Origin: Litoreibacter albidus | GTDB lineage: Bacteria; Pseudomonadota; Alphaproteobacteria; Rhodobacterales; Rhodobacteraceae | Length of the DNA: 64,000 bases | Assembly (NCBI RefSeq): GCF_900107015.1 | Contig: NZ_FNOI01000001.1 | Coordinates: forward strand, 684,501-748,500 | Direction of reading: 5' to 3' | In this document: in pieces, positions 26,421 to 36,242 of the stretch | How the letters are laid out: each line of letters begins with the position of its first letter | Numbering within the stretch: the stretch's first letter is position 1 | The notes under the pieces: generated by a model | Told to the model about the DNA's origin: nothing | Database searches by the model: none | What the model saw: only the letters and a program-made list of their open reading frames with translations | Made by a program: the position numbers and the translations under genes

Positions 26421-26942
26421 TTAGGTTTTGCGGAACGCATCCAGCGAGACGACTTCCGCTTCTTTGGCGGGGGTGTCTTCCGGCTCCGCATCCGCGGCGG
26501 GTTCTTCGGCTTCTTTCAGATCAAGCGCCTCGGCCAGATCAATGTCGGGAAGCTCGACGACTTCGTGTTCGCCGTCGTCGTCCTCATCATCTTGGCTCTC
26601 GAACCGCAGGCCGAATTCAACGGACGGGTCCACGAAGGTGCGGATCGCGTCGAAAGGCACCGCAAGCGGCTCTGGGTTGTCGCCAAAGTTCAGCGTGATC
26701 TGGAAGCCGTCCGGCGTCACGATCAGGTTGTCGAACCAGTGCTGAACCACGATTGTCATGTCGGAGGGGTAGCGATCAAACAGCCAGTCCGCCATCTCCA
26801 CATCGGGGTGGCGGGTGTCAAAGGTGATGAAGAAATGATGCTCACCCGGCAGGCCGTTGGCGCCGACATCTTCCAACACCTCGGCAATAAGTCCACGCAT
26901 CGCGCGGTGCATCTTGTTGCCATAATCAATAGTGTCGGACAT
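26421..26942 (-). CDS. SspB-like ClpXP adaptor
   Basis: 173 residues. The N-terminal ~110 residues (ALRGLIAEVLEDVG-like region, HHFFITFDTRHPDVEM, QHWFDNLIV) match the alphaproteobacterial SspB fold that delivers ssrA-tagged proteins to ClpXP. The C-terminal third is acidic and disordered and ends VVSLDAFRKT, a typical ClpX-binding tail. The tmRNA that makes ssrA tags is 2.5 kb away. Start codon at 26942. Confidence 0.85.
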   Translation of the reverse strand: MSDTIDYGNKMHRAMRGLIAEVLEDVGANGLPGEHHFFITFDTRHPDVEMADWLFDRYPSDMTIVVQHWFDNLIVTPDGFQITLNFGDNPEPLAVPFDAIRTFVDPSVEFGLRFESQDDEDDDGEHEVVELPDIDLAEALDLKEAEEPAADAEPEDTPAKEAEVVSLDAFRKT

Positions 26943-27013
26943 GTCGTTTGGGCCCCGCAGGTTGATCTATAAATCTACAATGCGCGGATTCGTTGGTGAG
27001 GGAAAGGGGGCAC

Positions 27014-28219
27014 TCAGACCAGCCTTAGCAAAACCAGACCCAGAGTCGCGCAAATAGGCAAGACCAGCAACATGTCCCATTTGCGCCAAAGCAAAAGCAG
27101 CGCTGCCACGCCTGCGATTGCCAGCGCGGGCAGGTGCGGCGCGCCATCTTGCACAAACACGGGCCCCGCAAACCACAGTCCCAGATTGGCGATAACACCC
27201 ACAACAGCGGCGGTGATCGCGCTTAGCGCGCCGGACAATCGCGGCATATGGGCAAGCCGGTCAATGTAGGGCGCGCCCGCGAATATCCACAAGAAACACG
27301 GCGCGAAGGTCACCCATAGCGTGACCAGTCCCGCCAGTAGCGCCAAACCCGCACCGCCTGCGTTAAAGCCCGCGACCATCGCCACGAATTGCGTCACAAG
27401 GATCAGCGGGCCGGGTGTGGTTTCTGCCAGCCCCAAGGCGTCGACCATCTGCGCGGTGCTCAGCCAGCCGAAATCGCCCACAACCGCTTGCGTCATATAG
27501 GCCAGCACGGCGTAGGCCCCGCCGAATGTCACCACCGCCAAGGTGGAAAAGAACCGTGCCATGTCGATCAGGATCGCGGGTGCCACCAGCGACAAGACCA
27601 CGACCGGCAGGAACCAGATAAGCAGCCAGATTGCCACCGTGCGCAGGGTCTGCGTCAACGGCGCTTTGGGGGCAGGGGCACCGCCCTCCACGTTGGATTG
27701 CAACGCCACCGCACCGGCGCAGGCGGCAAGGATGATCACCAGCGGGAATGGCGCGTTAAACGCGAACAACGCAAGGAAGCTAAACGCGGCAATTGCGTAA
27801 TGCGCAGGCCCCAGCAGCGCTTTCTTGGCGACCTTGATTAGGGCTTGGATCACGATGACCACAACGCAGGCCTTCACCCCCAGAAAAAGCGATTGCACCA
27901 AGGGCAGTTGGCCATAGACCCCGTAGGCCAAGGCGAGCGCGACAATCACCGCCGCACCAGGGATCACAAACAAGAGCCCCGCCAAAAGCCCGCCCGCGAC
28001 GCCGCGCATCCGCCAGCCCGCATAGGTCGCCAGTTGCATCGCCTCGGGTCCGGGCAGCAGCATGCAAAAGGACAGCGCCCGCAAGAACTGCGCCTCGGTC
28101 AACCAAGGGCGGTCCTCCACCAGCTCTTTGTGCATCAGCGCAATCTGTGCCGCAGGGCCGCCAAAGGACAGCACGCCAATGCGCCCGAACACGCGCGCCA
28201 TTTCTCTTATTGATATCAT
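27014..28219 (-). CDS. chrA: chromate transporter ChrA
   Basis: 401 residues, two-domain long-chain type with about ten to twelve hydrophobic helices. The N-terminal CHR domain has FGRIGVLSFGGPAAQIALM and the LPGPEAMQLATYAGWR motif; the second repeats it as VTFGGAYAVLAYM and ETTPGPLILVTQFV. It exports chromate, probably by proton antiport. ATG at 28219 overlaps the stop of the upstream ChrB-like gene (ATGA), giving tight coupling. Confidence 0.94.
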   Translation of the reverse strand: MISIREMARVFGRIGVLSFGGPAAQIALMHKELVEDRPWLTEAQFLRALSFCMLLPGPEAMQLATYAGWRMRGVAGGLLAGLLFVIPGAAVIVALALAYGVYGQLPLVQSLFLGVKACVVVIVIQALIKVAKKALLGPAHYAIAAFSFLALFAFNAPFPLVIILAACAGAVALQSNVEGGAPAPKAPLTQTLRTVAIWLLIWFLPVVVLSLVAPAILIDMARFFSTLAVVTFGGAYAVLAYMTQAVVGDFGWLSTAQMVDALGLAETTPGPLILVTQFVAMVAGFNAGGAGLALLAGLVTLWVTFAPCFLWIFAGAPYIDRLAHMPRLSGALSAITAAVVGVIANLGLWFAGPVFVQDGAPHLPALAIAGVAALLLLWRKWDMLLVLPICATLGLVLLRLV

Positions 28220-29001
28220 GCGCTGCCTCCGGGCCAATCGTGGGTTTCGCTTTGGCCGTCGCGCGCCCAGCGGTAGAGCGCATCGTAAAGCACCATTCCC
28301 GCCTCCAGCTGTGCGCTGTCGTCTTTGTATTGCCGCGACAACCCCACGGACAGGGCCAACAGACCAGCGGCCTCAGGCGCCAAATTGTGGCGGTTGGTGT
28401 CGGCGGCGCGGATGACACGCGCCATGGTTTGCAGCGGTGGGATATCGAGCTTGAAGGCGCTCAGCAGCGCGTCAAAGCTGCACAGATCCCCCACATGCGA
28501 GAAGGCCGTGCCCTCCACGTCGAAGGCGGTCGCGTTGAATTTCTCGGCGACTTCCAGCACTTGCGCGGGGGGCACGAACAGCAATTTTGCCGATGGATCA
28601 ATGAAGCGCCGGATCAGCCATGGGCAGGCGATGCGGTCGATCTTGGGGCGATGGCGGGTCACCCAAAGCGGCGCAGGAATTGCGGCGGCGGGGATCAGCG
28701 GCAACCCCGCGTCCCGCCATGCCACGTTGCCGCCCTCCAAAGCTTCGGCCTTGATCCCCTTGGCACGCAACAGTGCCGCAGCCCCGTGGCTTAGCTTTAG
28801 GCCACGGTGACACACAACCACGACGGGGCCAGCACCGTCGAAACTGTCGATTTGGTTATGCGGCCAACGCCGCGCGGTCGGAATCAGGCGCGGGTCAGCG
28901 TTGAAGTCGTCGTCGATACAGACGTCCAGTATCGTCGGCGCATCAGGCGTGCCGATCAGGCGCATCAACGTGGAGGGAGAGATTTCAGTGAAGCCAGGCA
29001 T
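28216..29001 (-). CDS. rhodanese-ChrB fusion, chromate resistance
   Basis: 261 residues from MPGFTEISPSTLMRLIGTPD. N-terminal rhodanese domain with active Cys in VVVVCHRGLK near 80, then a ChrB C-terminal domain (RPKIDRIACPWLIRRFIDP near 130, VEGTAFSHVGDLCSFDALLS). ChrB proteins accompany ChrA and are reported as chromate-responsive regulators or reductase-like proteins. The rhodanese fusion makes a sulfur-linked enzymatic role likely. ATG at 29001 was preferred over one 14 codons upstream because the extension is Cys/Arg-rich and unlike the family. Confidence 0.85.
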   Translation of the reverse strand: MPGFTEISPSTLMRLIGTPDAPTILDVCIDDDFNADPRLIPTARRWPHNQIDSFDGAGPVVVVCHRGLKLSHGAAALLRAKGIKAEALEGGNVAWRDAGLPLIPAAAIPAPLWVTRHRPKIDRIACPWLIRRFIDPSAKLLFVPPAQVLEVAEKFNATAFDVEGTAFSHVGDLCSFDALLSAFKLDIPPLQTMARVIRAADTNRHNLAPEAAGLLALSVGLSRQYKDDSAQLEAGMVLYDALYRWARDGQSETHDWPGGSA

Positions 29002-29130
29002 GGTAAAGCACCCCGTAGTGTTACGGCAGAAGGGTGCGAGCATTTGGCTGACGCCTCACGGGGCGTCGCGGGGTCCCCATGCGGTCAAGGTGCCGCGCCC
29101 AAGGGCAGTCGTCAAGGCCGATAGGGGCAC

Positions 29131-29382
29131 CCGTGGGCTTCATTGCTGTTGGCTGACGGTTTTCTTGCCCTTGGTATTGATCTGTCGGCACGGTCGGGCA
29201 GTCCTGAGTGCAAGGCCTGTCTGGATTGGCCCGCGCGGCGGGCGCGTCTGGCGGGCCGTTTGGCGCGCGCTACATTGGAGTATACCTTTGCCCAAGGCTG
29301 GGTCACGCGCCCGGAGGGGACGCGCATCGTGCGGTTCACGGGCGTCGGGGAGGGTGCGTTTCGCAAGGCGTTTCAGGTGTAG
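29131..29382 (+). pseudogene. truncated ArsR-family regulator
   Basis: An open frame between a stop at 29122 and the stop at 29380-29382 encodes LLADGFLALGIDLSARSGSP, CKACLDWPARRARLAGRLA and EYTFAQGWVTRPEGTRIV, the C-terminal third of a winged-helix ArsR-type regulator (CLDW.ER..HLAG pattern). The DNA-binding N-terminal part is absent and no good start codon is in place. It is a decayed gene between chrB and the tmRNA gene. Confidence 0.75.
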
Positions 29383-29404
29383 GGTAAGCGCAGGTTTCTG
29401 TTGC

Positions 29405-29700
29405 CAGGTACCTGCAAACCCCGCCAAACGCTGCTAAGCGAGAGGACTTAAGTTTTCAATAGTTCCGACTGCTTACGCAGCCATCGCCATTGGAGCTTTG
29501 TTGTCATTTGCAACTAGCTTGAATGTACCGATAACGGTGGTAACTCACCGAGACAAAGCTTACCCCTTTAGACGTTCGTCGATCCTATTTCGACCCCATG
29601 CTCCCCAAATGAGGGAGATGTTGGTGGAGTCGCCGGGTACCGCCCCCGGGTCCGATCCGCTTATTACGAGCGCGTTTATGTCCATAGTCCCCGAAGAGAC
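29405..29700 (-). ncRNA. ssrA: tmRNA, permuted two-piece form
   Basis: Rescues stalled ribosomes and tags the nascent protein. In minus-strand order, an acceptor piece ends with a T-arm (CCGGG-GGCGGTA-CCCGG) and ACTCCACCA, its CCA at 29622-29624. A short hairpin spacer follows, then the coding piece starts GGGGTCG at 29597, which pairs with CGACTCC of the acceptor end. The tag frame at 29511-29473 reads GCA resume codon, ANDNKAPMAMAA, TAA. Acceptor before coding is the circularly permuted alphaproteobacterial arrangement. The outer ends are approximate. Confidence 0.93.
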
Positions 29701-29706
29701 CTCTCA

Positions 29707-29735
29707 CATATAGGACGGGGCTGGGGGACTTACAA
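29707..29735 (-). promoter_or_regulatory. ssrA promoter
   Basis: Minus-strand TTGTAA, a 17-bp spacer and TATATG, ending a few bases before the tmRNA acceptor piece. A sigma70-type fit for a highly expressed RNA. Confidence 0.6.
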
Positions 29736-29876
29736 TATGCTTGCAAGGGGCTGCGCAGATTTCTGGGTTGCACAATAAATGACATCTGCGCCTGTTTATT
29801 GTGCATTTGAGTGTCGGCGCAGGGGTACGGCTGTGCTCCACGCTGGCGTTTCGCGGTGGGGCCACTCTAGCTGGCA

Positions 29877-30758
29877 TTGTCGGCCACAGACTGTGGCAGC
29901 AAACTCGGGATACCCCAAATTTCTATTGTCGCGCATATCGAAGTTGAGGATCAAACCGCCGTCCAGCCACGGGCGCGGGGGGCTGTCGCGATTTCGGTAA
30001 AGGCCACCCCACAAGGCACGGGGCTGCGCAACTTGCGTCAGTCAGGGTCATCCAAGGCGATCTTCCCGCGCAGCGCCGCGCGCGGCCTAGAGGCGGTGTT
30101 GATCAACACCGCGGGCGGCATGACTGGTGGCGATACCTTTGGTACAGATGTTGACGCCGATTGCGACACAGAACTGACCCTGAGCACACAAGCGGCGGAG
30201 CGGGCCTACCGCGCCCAGCCCTTGGAAGTTGCGCGGCTAAGCAACCGGTTGAAGCTACGCGGCACGGCCCGCGTGAACTGGTTGCCCCAAGAGACAATAC
30301 TGTTTGAGAACAGCGCATTTGAGCGAACACTTCATGTGGAGATGGATGATGCGTCTACCTTGTTGATGGTGGAGCCACTGGTATTCGGGCGCGCCGCGAT
30401 GGGCGAGGTTTTGCGCCAGTGCCACTTCAAGGACCGTGTTGAAATCATCCAAAACGATGTGCCGCTCTATCTGGACGCGGTGCGCCTGAATGGAGATGCG
30501 GCTGCGCATCTGGCACGTGCGGGGGTTGCTGGCGGCGCGGGTGCGATGGCCAATGTCCTCTATGTCGCGCCCGATGCGCCCAGCCTGCTCGCGGCCTTGC
30601 GCTCGCTGCTGCCAGACAGTTTTGGCGCGAGCCTGATCCGCGACAGCGTGCTGTGCGTTCGCGCATTGGCCGCCGACAGCTATGCGTTGCGCCTGTCGCT
30701 GATCCCGATTTTGCGGTGTTTGAACACCGGCTACCTTCCCCGATCATGGATGCTTTGA
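29877..30758 (+). CDS. ureD: urease accessory protein UreD
   Basis: Chaperone that, with UreF and UreG, delivers nickel to the urease apoenzyme. Up to 293 residues. Core motifs: [17 protein letters not shown] near 50, [15 protein letters not shown] near 75, [13 protein letters not shown] and [15 protein letters not shown]. No ATG fits the start: TTG at 29877 is the listed choice but has no clear ribosome site, and the conserved part begins about 30 residues later, so the true start may differ. First gene of a tight ure operon. Confidence 0.9.
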   Translation: MSATDCGSKLGIPQISIVAHIEVEDQTAVQPRARGAVAISVKATPQGTGLRNLRQSGSSKAIFPRSAARGLEAVLINTAGGMTGGDTFGTDVDADCDTELTLSTQAAERAYRAQPLEVARLSNRLKLRGTARVNWLPQETILFENSAFERTLHVEMDDASTLLMVEPLVFGRAAMGEVLRQCHFKDRVEIIQNDVPLYLDAVRLNGDAAAHLARAGVAGGAGAMANVLYVAPDAPSLLAALRSLLPDSFGASLIRDSVLCVRALAADSYALRLSLIPILRCLNTGYLPRSWML

Positions 30759-30759
30759 G

Positions 30760-31062
30760 ATGCAACTGACCCCACGTGAAAAAGACAAACTGCTGATCGC
30801 TATGGCCGCTGAGGTGGCCCGCAAGCGTCTGGCGCGCGGTGTGAAGCTGAACCACCCCGAAGCCATCGCGCTGATTACCGACGCTGTGGTGGAAGGTGCG
30901 CGCGATGGTCGTTCCGTCGCGGATATGATGGAGGCGGGCGCACATGTGGTCGGCCGCGATCAATGCATGGACGGCATCGCGGAGATGATCTCCGACGTGC
31001 AGGTCGAGGCCACGTTCCCTGACGGGACCAAGCTCGTCACCGTTCACAATCCTATAAGGTAG
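30760..31062 (+). CDS. ureA: urease gamma subunit
   Basis: 100 residues, full length. [20 protein letters not shown] and [19 protein letters not shown] are the conserved opening; [15 protein letters not shown]-like ending is present. Forms the (UreABC)3 urease trimer. Follows the ureD stop by one base, 9 bp before ureB. Confidence 0.98.
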   Translation: MQLTPREKDKLLIAMAAEVARKRLARGVKLNHPEAIALITDAVVEGARDGRSVADMMEAGAHVVGRDQCMDGIAEMISDVQVEATFPDGTKLVTVHNPIR

Positions 31063-31071
31063 AGGTTCGCC

Positions 31072-31377
31072 ATGATCCCCGGAGAAGTATTTCCCGCAGA
31101 CGGCGTTTTGGTCCTGAACGCAGGCTCGGACGCGATCACGCTGATGGTCGCCAATACGGGCGACCGCCCCGTGCAGGTCGGCAGCCATTACCACTTTGGC
31201 GAAGCCAACAGCGCGCTGGACTTTGACCGCGCGGCAGGGCGCGGCATGCGCCTTGATATTGCGGCGGGCACCGCCGTGCGGTTCGAGCCGGGGCAGCGCC
31301 GCGAGGTGCGGCTGATCCCGATTGGCGGGGCGCGGCGCATCTTCGGTTTCAACCAAGACGTCATGGGGGATTTGTAA
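31072..31377 (+). CDS. ureB: urease beta subunit
   Basis: 101 residues. [20 protein letters not shown] opening, [19 protein letters not shown] and [20 protein letters not shown] match UreB, which packs against UreC and shapes the active-site pocket. One base separates its stop from the ureC start. Confidence 0.98.
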   Translation: MIPGEVFPADGVLVLNAGSDAITLMVANTGDRPVQVGSHYHFGEANSALDFDRAAGRGMRLDIAAGTAVRFEPGQRREVRLIPIGGARRIFGFNQDVMGDL

Positions 31378-31378
31378 C

Positions 31379-33088
31379 ATGGCCACAGAGATTTCCCGCG
31401 CTGATTACGCCGCCATGTTTGGCCCCACCACGGGCGACAAGCTGCAGCTGGCCGACACCGACCTGATCATCGAGGTGGAGCGCGATCTGACCACCTACGG
31501 CGAGGAGGTCAAATTCGGCGGAGGCAAGGTCATCCGCGACGGCATGGGCCAAGCGCAAACCAGCCGCGAAGGCGGCGCGGTGGACACGGTGATCACCAAC
31601 GCGCTGATCATAGATCACAGCGGGATTTATAAGGCGGATGTGGGGCTTCTGGGCGGGCGCATCCACAAGATCGGCAAAGCGGGGAACCCTGACACGCAGC
31701 CGAATGTCGACATTATCGTCGGGCCCGGCACCGAAGTGATCGCGGCGGAGGGGCGTATTTTGACGGCGGGCGGGTTCGACTCGCATATCCACTTCATTTG
31801 TCCCCAGCAGATGGAGGACGCGCTGCATTCCGGCGTGACCACCTGCTTTGGTGGCGGCACCGGCCCCGCACATGGCACGCTGGCGACGACCTGCACGCCG
31901 GGGCCGTGGCACATCGGGCGAATGTTGCAGTCCTTCGACGGGATCGCGATGAACATCGGCCTGTCGGGCAAGGGGAACGCCAGTCAGCCCCAAGCGCTGG
32001 TCGAGATGGTGAAGGCGGGGGCGTGTGCGCTGAAGTTGCACGAAGACTGGGGCTCCACCCCCGGTGCGATTGATTGCTGCCTGTCGGTGGCGGATGACAT
32101 GGACGTGCAGGTGATGATCCACACGGACACGCTGAACGAGTCCGGTTTCGTGGAAAACACCGTCGCCGCCATCAAAGGCCGCACGATCCACGCCTTCCAC
32201 ACAGAAGGCGCTGGCGGCGGGCATGCGCCTGATATTATCAAAATCTGTGGCATGGAAAACGTGCTGCCGTCGTCCACAAATCCGACACGCCCCTTCACGG
32301 TCAACACGCTGGAGGAGCATCTGGATATGCTGATGGTGTGCCACCATCTGGACAAATCCATCCCCGAGGACGTGGCTTTCGCGGAAAGCCGAATCCGGCG
32401 CGAAACCATCGCGGCGGAAGATATCTTGCACGACATGGGCGCGTTCTCGATTATCGCGTCGGACAGTCAGGCCATGGGGCGGGTGGGCGAGGTGCTGATC
32501 CGCACGTGGCAGACCGCCGACAAGATGAAAAAGCAGCGTGGCAGGCTGCCTGAGGAGCGTGGCGAAAACGACAACTTTCGCGTGCGCCGCTACATTGCGA
32601 AATACACCATCAACCCCGCGATTGCGCATGGGGTGTCCAAGCACATCGGCTCCATTGAAGAAGGCAAGCGCGCGGACCTTGTGTTGTGGGATCCGGCGTT
32701 TTTCGGGGTGAAGCCCGAAATGGTGTTGATGGGCGGCACGATCGTGGTGGCGCAGATGGGTGATCCAAACGCGTCAATCCCGACGCCACAGCCCGTGTAT
32801 TCGCGGGCCATGTTCGGGGCCTTTGGCTCCGCCCTGCGCGAAACATCGGTGAGCTTCATCTCCGGCGCGGCGCAAGATGCCAATCTGCGCGACACGCTTG
32901 GCTTGGCCAAGCAAACACTGGCGGTCGAGAACACGCGCGACATTGGCAAGTCGGACCTGTTGCTCAACAGCGCGATCCCCGATGTGGAGGTGCACCCCGA
33001 AACCTACGAGGTGCGCGCGGATGGGGAGCTTTTGACCTGTGCGCCCGCAGAGGTTTTGCCCATGGCACAACGCTATTTCATGTTTTGA
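31379..33088 (+). CDS. ureC: urease alpha (catalytic) subunit
   Basis: 569 residues, family length. Hydrolyses urea at a dinickel centre. Visible ligands: HIHF in [12 protein letters not shown] near 135, the carbamylated Lys in [11 protein letters not shown] near 218, [10 protein letters not shown] near 248, [10 protein letters not shown] near 278, catalytic CHHLD near 320 and the metal-binding Asp in SDSQAMGR near 362. ATG at 31379 gives the usual [17 protein letters not shown]; an upstream in-frame ATG lies inside ureB. Confidence 0.98.
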   Translation: MATEISRADYAAMFGPTTGDKLQLADTDLIIEVERDLTTYGEEVKFGGGKVIRDGMGQAQTSREGGAVDTVITNALIIDHSGIYKADVGLLGGRIHKIGKAGNPDTQPNVDIIVGPGTEVIAAEGRILTAGGFDSHIHFICPQQMEDALHSGVTTCFGGGTGPAHGTLATTCTPGPWHIGRMLQSFDGIAMNIGLSGKGNASQPQALVEMVKAGACALKLHEDWGSTPGAIDCCLSVADDMDVQVMIHTDTLNESGFVENTVAAIKGRTIHAFHTEGAGGGHAPDIIKICGMENVLPSSTNPTRPFTVNTLEEHLDMLMVCHHLDKSIPEDVAFAESRIRRETIAAEDILHDMGAFSIIASDSQAMGRVGEVLIRTWQTADKMKKQRGRLPEERGENDNFRVRRYIAKYTINPAIAHGVSKHIGSIEEGKRADLVLWDPAFFGVKPEMVLMGGTIVVAQMGDPNASIPTPQPVYSRAMFGAFGSALRETSVSFISGAAQDANLRDTLGLAKQTLAVENTRDIGKSDLLLNSAIPDVEVHPETYEVRADGELLTCAPAEVLPMAQRYFMF

Positions 33089-33101
33089 GACAGGACGCCC
33101 A

Positions 33102-33551
33102 ATGCCGGAACTGATCAGCCAATCCATCAAACGACACGCCCATGTTGAGACCCCGCTGGGCCAATGCACCCTTAGCTATGAGGCGCGGTTTTTGCGGCGC
33201 AAGCTTCTGACCACGGACGCGGGGCAGGATTTCCTTGTGGATTTGGAGCACACGGAATCGCTGAACCACGGCGACGCCTTTGTGTTGACGGACGGGGCGT
33301 TGATAGAGGTCCGCGCCGCAGCGGAGCCACTGCTGGAGATCAAGGGGCAGGATTTGGTGCGACTGGCATGGCACATCGGCAACCGCCACACGCCGTGCCA
33401 GATCGAGGCGGACCGCCTGTTGATCCAACCCGACCATGTGATCCGCGCGTTGATGGCTAAGCTGGGGGCGCAGGTGCGCGAGGTGGTTGAGGTGTTTATC
33501 CCCGAAGGCGGGGCTTACGGGCACGGGCGGACGCACAGCCATGCCCACTGA
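33102..33551 (+). CDS. ureE: urease accessory protein UreE
   Basis: 149 residues. Nickel metallochaperone: peptide-binding N-domain, then the metal-binding domain with LAWHIGNRHTPCQIE near 85-100 and a histidine-rich tail [13 protein letters not shown] at 33102 gives MPELISQSIKRHAHVE and lies 13 bp after the ureC stop. Overlaps ureF by 11 bp. Confidence 0.95.
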   Translation: MPELISQSIKRHAHVETPLGQCTLSYEARFLRRKLLTTDAGQDFLVDLEHTESLNHGDAFVLTDGALIEVRAAAEPLLEIKGQDLVRLAWHIGNRHTPCQIEADRLLIQPDHVIRALMAKLGAQVREVVEVFIPEGGAYGHGRTHSHAH

Positions 33552-34179
33552 TCACGCCACGCTGACCTTGGCGCAGTGGTTCTCACCGGCGTATCCGATC
33601 GGGGCGTTCGCCTATTCGCACGGGCTGGAATGGGCGATTGAGGCGGGCGATGTACATGACCAAGCAACGCTCGGTGCGTGGGTTCGGGACGTTCTGACCT
33701 TCGGCTCCGGCCGCAACGACGCGCTGTTTATCGCCGCCGCGTACCGTGCGCAGGATGTGACATACGTGGATGATATGTGCCGCGCCCTCGCGCCCTCGGC
33801 GGAGCGGCTGAAAGAGACCGATCTGCAAGGCGCCGCGTTCTGCGACATTACTTCGGCGGTGTCTGGGGTAGATCTTCAGGGGCTGACCTATCCGGTGGCC
33901 GTGGGCCGCGCGGCGCAGCTGTGCGCATTGCCGCTGGAATTGACCAGCCAGATGTATTTGCAAAGCTTTGCCAGCTCCCTGATTAGCGTGGGCATCCGCC
34001 TGATCCCCTTAGGTCAGCGCGAGGGGCATATGCTGATCCACGGGATGGCGGGGCTGTGTTGCACGCTGGCGGAGCAAACCGCGCAAGGTGATCTGGGTGA
34101 TCTGTCGTCCACCACCTTCCTGCCCGACATCGCGTCGATGAAACACGAAACCCAATACGCAAGAGTATTCAGAACATGA
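33541..34179 (+). CDS. ureF: urease accessory protein UreF
   Basis: 212 residues, all helical. [24 protein letters not shown] near 10-33 is the UreF signature. Acts in the UreDFG complex, gating GTP-dependent nickel transfer. ATG at 33541 starts inside the last codons of ureE and the stop overlaps ureG (ATGA). Confidence 0.95.
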   Translation: MPTDHATLTLAQWFSPAYPIGAFAYSHGLEWAIEAGDVHDQATLGAWVRDVLTFGSGRNDALFIAAAYRAQDVTYVDDMCRALAPSAERLKETDLQGAAFCDITSAVSGVDLQGLTYPVAVGRAAQLCALPLELTSQMYLQSFASSLISVGIRLIPLGQREGHMLIHGMAGLCCTLAEQTAQGDLGDLSSTTFLPDIASMKHETQYARVFRT

Positions 34180-34793
34180 CCACACCTAACGGCCCCCTTC
34201 GTATCGGCATTGGCGGCCCTGTCGGGGCAGGCAAAACCACGCTGACAGCCGCGCTCAGCACGCTGTGGCGCGGCGTCTATTCCGTCGGTGTCATCACCAA
34301 CGATATCTACACCCAAGAGGACGCGGAGGCCTTGGTGCGCATGCAAGTGCTGCCCTCCGACCGCATCATAGGCGTGGAAACCGGCGGCTGTCCGCACACG
34401 GCGATCCGCGAAGATGCGTCCATCAACCTCGCGGCTGTGGCGGAGATGGTGGAGCGGCATCCCGACGTAGAGGTGATCCTCATCGAGAGCGGTGGCGACA
34501 ACCTGTCAGCCACCTTCAGCCCTGAACTGGCGGATATAACCATCTATGTGATCGACGTCGCGGCGGGCGAGGAAATCCCGCGCAAGGGTGGTCCCGCAAT
34601 CACGAAATCCGATATTCTGGTGATTAACAAAACCGACCTTGCCCCGCATGTGGGCGCGGATCTCCGCATTATGGAGCGCGACGCGGGGCTGATGCGCAAA
34701 GACCGCCCGTTCGTGTTTACGTCCCTGCGTAATCAAGATGGCATCGCGCAGGTCGCCGCGCTGGCGAAGCGTATCGGGGGATTGCGCGACTAG
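34176..34793 (+). CDS. ureG: urease accessory GTPase UreG
   Basis: 205 residues. P-loop [11 protein letters not shown] near 14, the nickel/metal-binding CPH in [13 protein letters not shown] near 65, [15 protein letters not shown] near 105, and [10 protein letters not shown] near 150. SIMIBI-class GTPase that powers nickel insertion. End of the seven-gene ureDABCEFG operon; no nickel transporter gene accompanies it in the window. Confidence 0.98.
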   Translation: MTTPNGPLRIGIGGPVGAGKTTLTAALSTLWRGVYSVGVITNDIYTQEDAEALVRMQVLPSDRIIGVETGGCPHTAIREDASINLAAVAEMVERHPDVEVILIESGGDNLSATFSPELADITIYVIDVAAGEEIPRKGGPAITKSDILVINKTDLAPHVGADLRIMERDAGLMRKDRPFVFTSLRNQDGIAQVAALAKRIGGLRD

Positions 34794-34865
34794 CGCGGCG
34801 CCGGAAACCTATGGAACAAATGTGTGGGTGGCTTGTTGTCTTCTTGAACCTCAAGAGGAGCGAGC

Positions 34866-36242
34866 ATGTCTACGATCACAACGATCAACCCCGCGACCGA
34901 AGAAGAAATCCAAACCTACACCCTGATGAGCGAGACGGAAGCCACCAAGAGACTGGAAGCCTGCCACGACGCATTTCTGGAGTGGCGCAAGCTGTCGCAT
35001 GGAGAGCGCGGCACGCACCTGACGAACATCGCCCAAAAGCTGCGCGACAATGCTGACGAGCTTGCGGAATTGATGACCGCCGAGACTGGCAAGCTGTTGA
35101 AAGACGGCCACCGTGAGGTCGAAATCTGCGCGGCTATCTTTGATTACACAGCCAAGAACGGCCCCGAACTGCTGGCCGACGAGGAGCGCACGCATGGCAC
35201 CGACGGCAAGCGCGGCGTCGTCAGCTATCAGCCGGTCGGCGTGATCTATTCGATCCAGCCGTGGAACTTCCCCATCTACCAACCCGTGCGCGTCCTTGCC
35301 GCCAACCTGATGGCGGGCAACGGCTGCGTGCTGAAGCATGCAAGCATATGCACGGGCTCCGGCCAGCGCCTGCGCGAGCTGTGCATTGAGGCGGGCTTGC
35401 CAGAAGATATCTTCCAAGTGATCTTGATCGACCACGACACCAGCGACAAACTGATTGCCCATGAAAAAGTGCGCGGCGTGACCCTGACGGGCAGCGATGG
35501 CGCAGGGCGTCATGTAGGCGCGGTTGCCGCCAAAGCGTTGAAAAAGACGGTGCTGGAGCTGGGCTCCAACGACGCCTATCTGGTGCTGGAGGACGCGGAT
35601 ATCGAGACCGCCGTGAAGTTTTCCGTGATGGGGCGGCTTTATAACAACGGGGAGACCTGCGTATCCGCCAAGCGCTTTATCGTGACAGATAAGGTCTACG
35701 ATAAATTTGTGGGTGCCTTCGTGGCGCAGATGGAAGACATCAAAATGGGCGACCCGACGCAAGACGATGTGCAGCTTGGGCCGCTGTCCAGCCAAGACCA
35801 GTTCAAAACGGTCAAGGATCAAGTTGATGAAAGCGTGGCAAAAGGCGCGGAAGTCCTGTGCGGTGGCGAAGCACCGGAGGGGACGGGGGCCTACTACCCC
35901 GCGACCGTGCTTGGCGATCTGGAGCCGGGAATGCCTGCCTATGATGATGAGATTTTCGGCCCCGTCGCGTCGGTCATCCGCGCGAAGGACGACGAAGACG
36001 CGATGCGCCTGGCCAACGAGAGCCGCTACGGCCTTGGAGGCGGTATCTTCTCCAAAAACGAAGAACGTGCGCTCGAGCTTGCCCGTGACCACTTTGACAC
36101 TGGCATGATCCGTATCAACTCCTTCGGCGCAGCGGATCCGAACATGCCGTTCGGTGGCGTCAAGGATTCTGGCTACGGTCGCGAGCACGGCGGCTTCGGC
36201 ATGAAGGAATTCGTCAACGTTAAAGCGATCTTCCTGTCATGA
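34866..36242 (+). CDS. aldehyde dehydrogenase, SSADH-like
   Basis: 458 residues, NAD(P)-dependent aldehyde dehydrogenase fold. Substrate channel and cofactor motifs PWNFPIYQPVR near 135; VTLTGSDGAGRHVG near 205; catalytic Glu in LELGSNDAYLVL; catalytic Cys in NNGETCVSAKRF; C-terminal FGGVKDSGYGREHGGFGM. The short N-terminus and GYGRE are typical of bacterial succinate-semialdehyde dehydrogenases, so that is the best guess; other aldehydes are possible. Overlaps the GST gene by ATGA. AAGAGGAG precedes the ATG. Confidence 0.88.
   Translation: MSTITTINPATEEEIQTYTLMSETEATKRLEACHDAFLEWRKLSHGERGTHLTNIAQKLRDNADELAELMTAETGKLLKDGHREVEICAAIFDYTAKNGPELLADEERTHGTDGKRGVVSYQPVGVIYSIQPWNFPIYQPVRVLAANLMAGNGCVLKHASICTGSGQRLRELCIEAGLPEDIFQVILIDHDTSDKLIAHEKVRGVTLTGSDGAGRHVGAVAAKALKKTVLELGSNDAYLVLEDADIETAVKFSVMGRLYNNGETCVSAKRFIVTDKVYDKFVGAFVAQMEDIKMGDPTQDDVQLGPLSSQDQFKTVKDQVDESVAKGAEVLCGGEAPEGTGAYYPATVLGDLEPGMPAYDDEIFGPVASVIRAKDDEDAMRLANESRYGLGGGIFSKNEERALELARDHFDTGMIRINSFGAADPNMPFGGVKDSGYGREHGGFGMKEFVNVKAIFLS

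Noticed and set aside
31361-32644. 427-codon open frame antisense to ureC
   Set aside because: Mirror of the strongly conserved urease alpha subunit.
34851-36188. 445-codon open frame antisense to the aldehyde dehydrogenase
   Set aside because: Composition is the usual His/Val/Gln-rich mirror of a GC-rich gene; the sense frame has the catalytic motifs.
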